Positions 1 through 11,255 of a stretch of 64,000 nt of DNA are shown piece after piece. Under the pieces are notes generated by a model. That model ran no database searches and had not been told where the DNA came from. It saw nothing but the letters and a program-made list of their open reading frames with translations. The stretch lies in assembly GCF_964340395.1 (NCBI RefSeq), contig NC_135568.1, positions 14,968,276 to 15,032,275 on the forward strand, read 5' to 3'. Both the position numbers and the translations under genes were made by a program. This stretch comes from Glandiceps talaboti. Taxonomy: Eukaryota > Hemichordata > Enteropneusta > Spengelidae. Each line of letters opens with the position of its first letter. Positions within the stretch are counted from its first letter, which is position 1.

Positions 1-123
1 AAGAGGTCTGCCGTTTTATCAGTAAATGTTTTAATATAAGGAACAAGGTGTAAATGAGGTCGAGTGCATCTTCGGAGTCACTGCATGCAACAGGCGACCT
101 CACGTTGAACGACTTTTTCCGTC

Positions 124-162
<39 letters not shown>

Positions 163-623
163 AGTTTCACTCTCTGACATTATTGCGACTTGCTATCTTC
201 AAATGAAGGAGACTTTCAAGACTACTAGTACTGTTACTCGCGGAAAATGGACATTGCATGTTAACTTCTTTTGTACTTTCCCGCACAAAGAATTTTTAAA
301 AGTTACAATTTTTAACTGGACACATTTTTTTTATTCAATGTTAAGCCAGCGTACAATAGAGATATAAGATACATATTAGCGAGGAGTCAGTGTACAGTCA
401 CTTTTGACTTTATTAGTGAACCATCAATTTAAATCGCGCATGCTAGGAATCATCACGTAAATAACGATTTTAATAACATCGCTATGTATTCAAAAAGTGG
501 CTTTTTTCTTGCTTCCCCCCCAAAAAAAAAAAAAAAATCTCAGGGGGGGGGGGGGGGAGCTGCTCCCCCCCCCCCCCGCAGGCTACGGTAATGGTTATTT
601 ACATGGTTTACAACTCAGTAAAT
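1..623. other. 5' flank of CYP20 copy 1, no gene seen
   Basis: No coding exon is visible. The stretch holds a poly-T run at about 127-161, an A-run and a G-run followed by a C-run at about 522-577 that can pair as a hairpin, and otherwise unremarkable AT-rich DNA. Homology with the upstream sequence of the other CYP20 copies begins only near position 624. Confidence 0.6.
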
Positions 624-789
624 GAAGAATTGCACAACTGTGTATGCTGTTATGAACTTTCTGTACTTCCCCTTGGTACACAGAAAAATTCTGTTCTTGT
701 CAAATCTGTCTATAATACTTTGAGTGGTACGACTGGGTCTCCACGCGTATCCTGTACACGAACCAATGACATTGACCTAATTTTCAAAG
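624..789 (+). promoter_or_regulatory. Conserved 5' block of CYP20 copy 1
   Basis: About 165 bp just before the start codon are clearly alignable with the matching block of copy 2 (13425-13586) and copy 3 (48959-49140, - strand). The block includes a conserved CCAATGACATT about 25-30 bp upstream of the ATG and ends in AAAG before ATGGCGG. Conservation ends sharply at the upstream edge, which suggests a core promoter and short leader rather than general flank similarity. No TATA box was recognised. That it acts as a promoter is inference. Confidence 0.5.
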
Positions 790-3700
790 ATGGCGGGTTT
801 TGTGGTGATATCGGCTGTTGTACTTCTTGTTGCCATTGTACTCTACTTTGTGAAGACAACCTTCTTGACGGTAAAGGTGAGATACGAGATAGCTCTAACA
901 TTGCGGCGTCTCTCAAACTGATAATTATTTAGGCTACATGCACATATCACGAATTGATTCAACTGCAGATTAACCAGCTGAACTATATATGCATTAACCG
1001 CTTATACTTTCAGCAGTCAGTACAAAACGGTAGAGTTGACTTCTCAGACAGAAGCCTCTGTTATAGAGGTCGCGCACAGAGCTCCCAGATACTACCTGAT
1101 CAGACCCTAGATGATTTCGCTCAAATGATCCATTTTACAATCTGAACCGATCGCAATCTTGATGGTCCTTCATTCTTAGTGTAAATGTAGTCAGATATTA
1201 AACATATCTCTGTGAAGTGCACATACATGGATATGCAATGCCGAAAATGGCGGACAATTCAAGGTTACGCTAATACTGTTACTGAACTCACATGATGGCA
1301 AGACCGAACACTCTTTTTTGAATGTATCACTGCAAGTCAAACTCTGTCGTCGTCTGTCTTGTTTAACAAACTTTAATATACATGTGCTAATAAGTCTAAA
1401 ATGTATTTGTAAATACGTTTTCAGTAGGGAATTACGTAGACGTAGTCACAAGTAAATGTAATAAGCAGTGTGCGAAATTAACGCTGGTCCGTTGGCCAGA
1501 GACAAACAGTTTTCAGCCAGGACCAAGAGTTTCTGAACATGTTATCAACGTATCAAGTTTATTACCATTGATATTACGTTAGTATTTTTGTTATGACGAA
1601 ATGGTGTTTCTTTTGAGTGTGAAGTTGTTGAATGACTATGATCATTAGCAAACAGTGTCAAAAGGCAGTGTGTAGTGTGCTGACAACTGATCTATGTATG
1701 ATTGACAGGTCTAAAAAAATTAACGTATGACACAGTGGGCCGAGTTGGTATCACTGAATGGGCCGAGTTGGCAATCACCTGGGCCGAGTTGGCAATCACC
1801 TGGGCCGTGTTGGTAATCACCTGGGCCGAGTTGGTAATGGGCCGAGTTGGCAATGGGCCGAGTTGGCCAATCAGAGGGCCATCATAACGTCGCAGTTGAG
1901 CACACACGGAACAGAAATCAACCTCCCGAACAGAGTGCAGCAGAGGTATCGCTTCAGAAACTAAACGAATCTGTGTTCAACAAATTAAGCGGCGAAATCA
2001 AAATCAAAAACATCGTAATTACGCGTCCTAACGAGTAGTGACGAGTAGCTACCAGTAGTTACTAAGTACTACGTACGGCCTCGGTGAATATTCATGTCTC
2101 GACACATATTCATGTATTTAGGTTGTAGACAATAAAAAGTAAACACCTATTGTCCGTTATTCATGACCCCAAACTGCGATCATTTACGCGTAGTCTTCAT
2201 TGTGAAAAAAATCACGAAACAAAAAGATTTTCTTTCCTGTGCAATTCAGTTTCACGCTTAATACTTTTTTCAATGTTATTCATTCGATGCCTTCTATGGC
2301 ATTCGTACAGTCGGCTAGTTAACTAAGTGTTTCAGCTATATTCAGGTGTTTGCCTAACACGTCTTGCCTAAAATACCTTTAAGAAGAATTTTTATTCGAA
2401 ACGTCGGATTTTACATCTATTTATTCGGACTGTCTCACAAGTTCCTTATCATTTCTCGGCTAGTCAACAAACAAACATGTCGGCAATTTTCGTCTGGCTG
2501 GTGCATTGATCGTGTTAGATTCGAGTCGCAGGATTCGTCAGTCGAATTCGAACATTGTCCACAAAAACAAATTAAAAACTAAAGCTTATCTTGAATTAAT
2601 ATATGGTTTGATTTGACTGATTTAAAAGTCACCTAAAAACATTTTGTTTCTTCAAAATTTTGAGGAAAAACGTCATTTATATAACGAAATTTCGCACTAC
2701 GAATAAATGAATACGTTCATCACTTGCGTCTCTATGTTTATCTACCAAAGTCACGCCACGTGTTGCCGAACATTACGATTTCTCAACCCAGCCCCATCAT
2801 TTAGGAATGTTACTGTACTGAGAAACATAAAAAATAGTTGTTGTTTTAGAATATGTAAAACAAATCCCGTTTATCGACGATATAAAAGTCAAAACTGCAC
2901 TTCCGCAACCCGGAAATTCAACTGCATTTCTTTGCCCATGGAACTTGGAAGTAGAACCCTACTTCTACTTCCATGCTTTGCCCTACCATGGCCGCCAAGC
3001 GTGAGCTTGTAAGTTGAAGTTGTAGTGTTAGTTTGTCGACCGTGCAAAAATTAAAGTCTAACCGCGATTGATGCTTTGAGACTCACTCAATTGTACGATA
3101 ATCTTCCTCAAAGATTTACTGTCAACCCAAGACTGTTACAATATTACGTTCATGCGTCCATCACAAATTTCGAATCGATGCAGTTTCTACACACCGTCAT
3201 CGTTGTATATTGAAACTTTGATTTTGTGCATATCTAATTGTTTTTTGATGAATATCGCCCATGAACTTGCACTCATAATAACATGTACAGTACTAGTTTC
3301 ATCAGCACATTACTGGCTGGAGTACGTGGTTTTCTTTGACAATCGAAAATTATGACAAACAATGACCAACTACGATAGAAGACGATGTCATCATTGGAAG
3401 GTGAGAACATGGATGTATTAGTGAGAATCACTATCTATTGCGTGTTTGCGATAAAAAAAAATACGTGTATCTACGCTCAAAGACGACATGTGAAGGACCA
3501 ACAGTTTTCCATCAGGACCAGCAGCTTAAATCTCTGTTGGTCCTTTTGACCAGGACCTTTCAAGTTTGTGTTAATTTCACACACTGGTAATAAGCATAAA
3601 TATAGCGCACTACTTTGCTCTGAGAAAATATTCTTCCGCTCTGAGGTAGCTATAGGCTGAGGGCGCAGTGATTCCATGAGTGATACAATGATTCCATGAG

Positions 3701-5250
3701 TGATATGCAAATTAGGTGTAAAAATGTTCATTTTTGGTCAAAAACTTGTATCTCAAAAAGTACTTGGTCACCGAGTCTGAAACTTGGTGAGATGTTTCTG
3801 AAAGTGTTATTCTGCAGATTTTCTTCAAAACATTTTGACAAAATTGGCCCTAACAACAATGACCACGCCCTTAGCAACAACCAAATGGCAGTATATTTTG
3901 GTCATATAACAACATCATCTGGTAGGCAAATGAGTAAACATTCAAAAAATATATGCAAATACCCCAGCAACCATGACCACGCCCATAGCAACAGCCAAAC
4001 GGTCGTGTATTTCACAAAGATAACAGAGATGAATAGACAATTGAATAAACATTCAAAAATGTATGTAAATTTGCCTAGCAACAAGACTACACCCATAGCA
4101 ACAGTCAAATAATCACGTATATTGCAAAGATAACAACAGGAATAGAAAGACAAATGAATAAACATTCAAAACATGTATGCAAATGTACCTAGCAACAAGA
4201 CCACGCCCATAGCAACAGCCAAGTGATCACTGTATATTATATATCAGGAATTCATACACAAGTGAACAAAAACAATCTGCCTATCACAGACATATTGTAG
4301 TGTTTCAGGGGGCCTGTGTCTTCTACGAAGAATTGTTTTGGGGTATATGTTGATGATAACAAAGAACATAGTAACATCAATCCTTAAGAAGGCATTCAGT
4401 TTACATCTGGTAGTCTTTTTCTTTCCAGAGTCCGACTGGTGCCATTCCCGAAGACCAAACAGCTGTAATTCCAGGAATGGTGAAAACTGACCCTGAGTAT
4501 GAATTCCATTTGCGCAGTATTTATAATTGTACATCATATAATACAAATGATCCCCCTGATAAGAATTCTTTTGACATGAAAATTAAAGTCGAAAGTATGA
4601 TATAGAATAATTATACTAAAAGCTTGGTATGTGGAAATTGAGTGCTATAGAATTTAGAAATGTGTTTTGTTATCGATTTTGTGAAAATACTTATGGACTA
4701 AGCCAGTAATAATCAAGTATCACTTCTATTAACGTTATGCCAATAGTAAATTCCAGCTTCCAATAACTTATATTACTTAATATCATTTGTGGAATTTCAA
4801 GTAGACATCAGATGTTTTTCCTGGTTTTTGTCTGTAGGAAAGGAAATCTTCCAGATATAGATGAAGCTGGAAGTTTCCATGAATTCCTGATGAAGTTGCA
4901 TTCCAAATATGGTCCAGTAGCATCATTCTGGTATGGAAAGGACTACTTCGTCAGTTTGGGATCACCGGAAGCCTTTAAAGATCACATCAAACTATCGGAT
5001 AGACCCCGTATGTGTTTTTTGTGTTATTCTTGTCTGTCCTAGAATATATACATGTAAGATTTGGTTCACAGAAACATGGGACTTAGGGATCTTGGTAAAA
5101 ACAGTCAATTCCTAACATAAATCTTTAGATATGTGAAGTTTGTAATTGCTTAAGTTCATTTAAGTTATAAAGAATTTTTTTGCACAACTGAACTGATAAG
5201 GTTCAGTAGTGCTATAGGCATGGCATAGTGTCTGTCTGCATGTCTGTGGA

Positions 5251-5296
<46 letters not shown>

Positions 5297-5297
5297 T

Positions 5298-5358
<61 letters not shown>

Positions 5359-7640
5359 CAACCTAAAGTAAAAAACTACCGGACCGATTTCCATGACATT
5401 TGATGGGTACCTTGGATGTCTAGTTTTGAAATTGTTCAAATGAAAATGATCTTACTACCGGTGTGTGAGTTGGGTAAAAAAATGTGATTTTTGGTCAAAA
5501 AACTTAAACTCAAAAAGTACTAGGCAGATCGATCTGAAATTTCTTATAGGTGTTGCCCTAGCAACCACGCCCTTAACAACAACCAAGTGGCAGTATATTT
5601 TCATTTTTTTTCTAGCTGAACTTTTCGAATTCGTGAAAGCTTTCATAGGTCCACAAAGTATTCAATATGCTAATGGGAAGGATGTTATTGAACGACGTAG
5701 AGTATATGATCCCCCATTCAATCATAAAGGTATCAGGAACTATTACCCAAATTTTGAAAAGGTAAGTCGTACGCCGTTAACAATGCCACGGGTATCAAAT
5801 GGAGGTTTGTGTTTATTTTCGATAATTATCAATTCGCTGACTAGATGCTTTACCAGAAGCAAAGCTTGCTGAAACAAAAGTAGGCCCTTACACGAGAGAG
5901 GGCGCTAACGCGGTTCGGTGCGCTAATTGTAATGTCTGTTGTTTTCTCGCTTGTACCATCGCAATGTTCAGTGTGATTATGATTTTATCACATCTCTTTG
6001 TGACTAAAAATGCTACGATGTATCTTGAGATATAATTTTGGGTATTTATCGTCAATTGTTATGAGATTGCTAACACTCCATTCCTCCCTCGAGCTCCTCT
6101 CACTGGGTTTCTTCTACATAAACTTGAAACTGATAGATATTCTTGAATATGACAACATGTAGTAAAATTCTGATTACTTCGTTTTAATCTATTTTTATTC
6201 ATTCATACAGAAATACGATGTTTGTATGTTAAAAGTAACATTATTTGCTTGAATATTTTATTTTATTTTTTGACCAATTTTAGTATTCTCGATTCTTATA
6301 ACGATTTAGGCAGCTGATGGCGTGGTTAAGAAGATGTCATCACTTTCTCCTGAAGAACATATTGCGATATCAGAATACATTTCAGTGTATGTGATCCGAG
6401 CAACAAGTAGCGCTGCATTTGGCGATTTCTTCGATAGTGACGAAAAAGCCATAACTCTTCGCCATCACTATGAAACAGTAAGCTTTCTTTGATATGACAT
6501 TGTCAATAAATATAGCAGCCTTTGAAACTAAATGTTAAAGGTGTGAACTTTTTTCAAAGCAACATAGTGCTTGCTTGTAGGTGTTCACGATGTAAGGAAA
6601 ACATAATTTGATTTAAAGTTTCCTTCTAAATTGAATGAATCAGCAAATGTCAGGAAACAAACCTAAGGAAGAGAAATTCGTTTATGGTAAGGTTGCATTT
6701 TGTTACTTCTCTGACTGACTGACTGACTGACTGACTGACTGACTGACTCACTCACTCACTGACTCACTCACTCACTCACTCACTCACTCACTCACTCGCC
6801 CACACACCAACGGTGGTGGTGGTGGTGGTGGTGGTGGTGGTGGTGGTGGTGGTGGTGGTGACGATGATGATGATGATGATGATGATTTCTTTCACAGCAC
6901 CGAAAGTATGGCATGATTTAATGCGTCAAGCAGTTCAGCATCGACATGATAACCCACCTGGTGCACAGGAGTGTAGTTTTATTGATGTACTGATAGAGAA
7001 TTGTCCAACTGAAGAAAGACTACTGAGTGATGCTGTCACATACTTTGTGGCTAGCTTTCACACAACAGCTTTCAGTAAGTACCAGATTTAAACTGAATGC
7101 CTCCCGTAGAACAAATCCATAGATTTATGGTCATACACACATTGTTTGAATACAAAAGTCTGAACTGTAGCTATTATACATTATGTACCACTTACTTTGA
7201 ATATAAATTTTATTAAACTGTATGAAATTTGAAGCTTACATAGTTAAAAAACCATTACTTATGCAAATTAATCATTTGGCTTATGTTATACCATCAAACT
7301 TTAAATGACACATGAAGGTCTTTACCATAAATTATTGGAATCTACAGGTTGCAGGTTCGAGCCCTGTCGCTGCCTGCTGTTTGTTTCTGAGCGGCTAAAG
7401 TCCTTGGGCAAGATTTGAACCAAAACTGTGCCTCAGTCAACCCAGCTGTATAATTGGGGACCTTGTAGGATGAAGGCTGCAATGTGAAGGCTTTAATCCT
7501 GTGCGCTTAAATGGCTGCAATGGATTGTATGCTCCCCGGGGAGTTGAGGAAGACTAAAGGGCCGTTGTGCCGTGCTGATCCGACCCAGGGGTAATAATTG
7601 TAAAGCGCTTGGGAAAGCACTATATAAGAACCCAACATTA

Positions 7641-7674
<34 letters not shown>

Positions 7675-9714
7675 TAAATTATCTGAAATGTAAGGCTTGC
7701 ATTCTAAAGATATTACCTAATTATCAAAGTGATTATTATTTATGGAAATTGCACATCACAATTAAAAACTACATAAACAATTTCATTAAACATGTATGGT
7801 TTAATACGGTTGATGGATGTATTAAGTTAAATGAATTTGATGTTTGCATTCTTAAGATATAACCTAGTCAGAGCATTTGCTGGGGAATCCGAGTGATCGT
7901 GAGTTCTGTCCGTTAGTGCATCCATCTGTGGCTCCGTGTCCATGTTTAGCCATAACTCTGGCACGTTTCTTTCAAACCTGCCACAAATGTGAATATCATA
8001 ATCGTACTTACTTACTTACTTACTTACTTTATAAATTAACTGATTGGTCATACATTTTATAGTACAAATTCACTATTCTACAATGGCTCAGGTATAACAA
8101 AGAGACTGAAATCAATATTAACAGGTTGGCATTTCTACTGATATCATTACAAATTAACAGGTCCAATGTCAGTCAAACCCCTTGTTTCATATTGCAAACA
8201 TTTGATGGATATTACATGTGACTCATTTCTTTTAGATGGTGCGTATCAGTTTTACCGAACATGAGACATCACACACATGAATAATCTCACTGTCTATTTT
8301 ACTTTGCTCTAAACTGAATGGCGAACATGTTTTATTGTAAAATGACATTGTTGTCTACTGCCACCAATATGATAAGCCAACTGGGACCTGCTACATACAT
8401 GGTATTTATAAGGGTCGGTCTGCAAAGGATTAGAATGGAACTGAACAGAATGCAAATGCTTGATGAATCAAGATGGCACACATTTGTCTCTCTGTTTAAT
8501 ACCACGACAGTATACTCATAGTAAATGGTATTTCATCATATACATTAAAAGATTGTGTTTCTTTTATAATAATTCTTTTACCATAGCTACATTTGTTCTC
8601 TCATTCTGATTACTAACTTATCATTGCAGTGATGGTGTGGACGTTTTACTATCTGACAAAACATCTCCAAATCCAAGATAAAGTGTACAAAGAGATTACT
8701 GATGTTCTCGGTGAAGATGGCACAGTAAACAACGACACCCTGTCTAAACTTGTGTAAGTGGATATTCATCACAATATGTAAACATAATTACTGAACAGAA
8801 CATCATCCTTGGATTAAGGTAGACCAGATTAATTACTGATTTTAATATATTATTAATTTTTGTAAATAATATTATCAATAAAAATATTAATTTATTTTGA
8901 ACAACTGCAGTCACCACAGTATGACACTTTTGAAATCGAGTGACTAGGCTCGATTAGTTTTCTTAGAAATACTTTCCAGTCTCTCGCCCACTTTAAATAG
9001 TTTTCTTTTTTTTAGATGTTAATGTTTACTTCTTATTTTTATCTTATTTTGTGGGAAATAAATTTCAGTTTTAATTTTAATTTCAATTTCTGTTTAACTG
9101 AATTTCACATTCCAGTGCATGTGACGTTATTAATAGACAAAGACTAACCACAGAAGTTTATTTTTTGTACAAATAACTAGGGGAGGACAGATATATGTTA
9201 CTGTACATTGAAACACTACAAGTATGTTTTAGTTGAGTGATATGAGCGGAGGTAATATATGAACTAGTAATGTGTGACAACTTATATAAACTATCCCTGT
9301 ATCAATTTACAGTAAAATTATATTCAGTGCAAAAAGGGAAGCATGTGGCATGAACTTTTTTGAAGGGAGAGGTTGAAATCAAAATTTACTTGATTTTATG
9401 TTTATTAACTATAATCAACTTTTTCAGGTACACGAGACAAGTTTTTGATGAAGCAATGCGATGTTCTGCGATTGCACCTTTTGCTGCAAGGGTTAACTAC
9501 GAGAAGGACATGAAGATACAAGGATTTAACATTCCCAAGGGGGTAGGTTTTTAATATTGATAATCTTACTCCTTGGATGTTTATGTTCGTTGTCCCTATG
9601 TATGTATGTATGTATGTATGTATGTATGTATGTATGTATGTATGTGTGCATGTGTGTGTATGGTGTGTGCATGCATGTGTGTGTGTGTGTGTGAGTGCGT
9701 GAGTGAGTGAGTGA

Positions 9715-9758
<44 letters not shown>

Positions 9759-11255
9759 TGTTTGAATTTGTTTGTAACAATTTACCATTATTTAACAGAC
9801 TGCAGTTGTCCATGCCCTTGGAGTGGTTCAGCAGGATCAGAAAATCTGGCCAAATCCTGACAGGTAAAAATATTTAAATTCCTAAACCACTTTGTATGGC
9901 TATGATACACAATGCACTCATTTACCAGTGTTTTATTTAAGGGTGGTAAGTAGGTAAAATCTACCGGGGTTCCCACATCATTTTACAGGGGTTCCCCACC
10001 AAAATTATGATACATTGCATGGGAAGCACTACCAGTTTTACCACTTTCCCCTTTCTGTTACCGGGGTTCCCAAACCTTAGCAAAAACACTGTTTACTTTG
10101 TAAAATACTGATTTATACATTATAGGATTATTTTTGATACGTTTACTCAACTGTTATCATCTGATCAATCAACTGAATTACAGACTAGCAGCCTTTATTG
10201 TAATACCACGCTTTAAAAATCAGGTCAGAAGCAAATACTGTAATGGAACTGTAGCATAGGTTTTTGGTTATGGAAGTTTGTAAATTGTATTTTGGGCCTA
10301 TGGCCTTTGACTACAATAAAGTGACTATATATATATTTCATATTTTAGTAATGCCAAATTTCATTAATATCCAAATACTGAAATGTTTATATACCTACTC
10401 GGCACTTCCATTCATGTATAGCAAATGTGATGTGTAGCCGTCAGTTGCATTTTGTATTCCATTCCTTATTGCTGAACCATCAACCCATGAAACTTTTTAT
10501 ATTCCCTCAGTACTGTACAAGAGTGTGAATCCTTTTGGTTAGGTTAAGGAGAGTCATTTCATGTTTTCACATCACATAATCTTCGCTATGTTGCCAAGAA
10601 CACCAAATTGAAACTCTTTTTCATCTCTATAGGTCTCACAGTGAAACACCATTACATAATGGGTCTGAACAAACATGACTATTTATTAGATGCACACTGA
10701 ATATTCATGACTCCTAAGAGCTTATTTCCTTTAGATAAATATGCCTGAATATTCTGTGCGCTTCTGATAGATATTCATGTTTGCTAATATCCATGCATGA
10801 TGCAGTGGTGTTCCACTGGGATTTTCAGTTTGGTGTTGACCACAACCAAACATATATGGAAATGACTTTATTTCCTGGAGTGGCGTTCCAATTTAATGGA
10901 TGGAATATTTGAATAGGTCTAACAAATGACTTTTTACTATTTTGATTGTAGATTTGACCCTGATAGGTTTTCGTCTGAAGAGGTGACCAAACGTCACCCC
11001 TTAGCCTTCTCACCTTTCGGATTTGCTGGGAAAAGAGTTTGTCCTGGATATCGTATAACGTATGCCGAAGCAACTGTTTGCTTGGTGGCTTTACTAAGAA
11101 AATTTAAATTTCATTTGGTAGAGGGGCAAAACATACAACGCAACATCAACAATTTTACTAATTATAAACTGAATGCTATGTATCTATATTATGTTGACTC
11201 TGTGAATCCTTTGTATTCGATGAATAAATGTTTTATTGGAACCCAGACGCAGTGA
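790..11255 (+). CDS. CYP20A1-like: CYP20-family cytochrome P450, copy 1 (altered C-terminus)
   Basis: This is a haem-thiolate monooxygenase of the orphan CYP20 family, probably anchored in the ER membrane by an N-terminal hydrophobic helix (about residues 2-24). Exons: 790-876, 4429-4496, 4838-5007, 5616-5761, 6310-6477, 6644-6686, 6898-7074, 8630-8753, 9428-9542, 9799-9863, 10952-11255. All joins keep frame, giving 488 residues against 462 for human CYP20A1. Visible motifs are KGNLPDI after the anchor as in human CYP20A1, an atypical I-helix ASFHTT, ExxR as EAMR, PDRFDPDRF, and the haem loop [11 protein letters not shown]. Two oddities: exon 6 starts 21 nt late at a new acceptor, and after IQR the usual end (VTLPSDEVW and on) is replaced by about 40 unrelated residues read from former 3' flank. 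It may still make protein, but function is doubtful. Confidence 0.8.
1738..1870 (+). repeat. Minisatellite, unit GGGCCGAGTTGG plus spacer
   Basis: Eight imperfect copies of GGGCCGAGTTGG occur in a row. Most of the first copies are separated by NAATCACCT-type spacers, giving a 21-bp period, and the last ones by shorter spacers, giving about 15 bp. The array lies inside the hAT-like element. Confidence 0.9.
2380..2450 (+). repeat. Dispersed repeat with GAAACGTCGGATTTTAC core
   Basis: About 70 bp around GAAACGTCGGATTTTAC recur in reverse orientation at about 56546-56612. The match extends on both sides (TTATTC before, CGGACTG and AAGTTCC after). The two copies lie in unrelated contexts (hAT interior; intron of copy 4), so this is a dispersed element or its conserved part. 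The family was not identified. Confidence 0.6.
3700..4240 (+). repeat. Tandem array of about 112-bp units
   Basis: About four diverged units repeat with a period of 111-113 bp, seen for example from AAACATTC at 3936, 4047 and 4160. Each unit carries CCTAGCAAC, GACCACGCCC and ATAGCAACAGCCAA. The first part (3720-3850) is also related to 5440-5605, just before exon 4 of copy 1. It looks like a satellite-type repeat with one dispersed relative. Confidence 0.75.
5255..5355 (+). repeat. (TG)n microsatellite
   Basis: About 100 bp of TG repeats, interrupted once by TACGTACG, lie in intron 3 of CYP20 copy 1. Confidence 0.95.
6710..6888 (+). repeat. Compound microsatellite in intron 6 of copy 1
   Basis: (TGAC)n is followed by (TCAC)n, (GGT)n and (GAT)n, and the array ends about 10 bp before the 3' splice site of exon 7. 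Comparable arrays occupy the same place in copies 2, 3 and 4. Confidence 0.95.
7336..7674 (+). mobile_element. tRNA-derived SINE, copy A (5' truncated)
   Basis: This stretch matches 26871-27246 along its length. It keeps a Pol III B-box-like GGTTCGAGCC (7354-7363), a body with TGCTCCCCGGGGAGTTGA, a 3' part with GTAATAATTGTAAAGCGCTTG and TATATAAGAACCC, and an (ATT)n tail. The A-box end present in the other copy is missing here. It lies in intron 7 of CYP20 copy 1. The tail and box arrangement point to a SINE; the family name is not known to me. Confidence 0.75.
9595..9765 (+). repeat. Compound (GTAT)n/(GAGT)n/(GT)n microsatellite
   Basis: Lies in intron 9 of copy 1, between the ExxR exon and the next exon. 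Related arrays occur in the same intron of the other copies, and in copy 4 the site is associated with loss of the ExxR exon. Confidence 0.95.
9921..10096. mobile_element. MITE, 166 bp, with 5-bp TSD TTTAC
   Basis: The element 9926-10091 begins CAGTGTTTT and ends AAAAACACTG (inverted ends), and is flanked by TTTAC on both sides (9921-9925, 10092-10096). The same intron in copies 2, 3 and 4 reads straight through the target (CATTTACTTT in copy 2 at about 21579, and its reverse complement in copies 3 and 4), so uninserted sites are visible. It has no coding capacity. A 5-bp duplication with CAGTG ends suggests a hAT-related family, which is inference. Confidence 0.8.

Larger units (their letters stand above)
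1458..3594. mobile_element. hAT-like DNA transposon, non-autonomous, with 8-bp TSD
   Basis: The element spans 1466-3586 in intron 1 of CYP20 copy 1. It begins CAGTGTGCGAAATTAACGC and ends with the inverted form GTTAATTTCACACACTG. It is flanked by a perfect 8-bp direct repeat GTAATAAG (1458-1465 and 3587-3594). An 8-bp target duplication with a terminal CAG is typical of the hAT superfamily. Subterminal blocks containing GGTCC and GGACC are also inverted between the ends. No transposase reading frame is visible in the 2.1 kb interior, so it would need a transposase from elsewhere. A minisatellite (1738-1870) lies inside it. Confidence 0.75.

Noticed and set aside
3696-4112. 138-codon frame in intron 1 of copy 1
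   Set aside because: It covers the 112-bp tandem repeat array and shows repeat-derived residues only.
3700-4240. CRISPR-like repeat-spacer array
   Set aside because: The units are contiguous, diverged and lack unique spacers; this is a eukaryotic satellite-type repeat.
5212-5439. His-Thr repeat protein on the - strand
   Set aside because: Translation of the TG microsatellite in intron 3 of copy 1.
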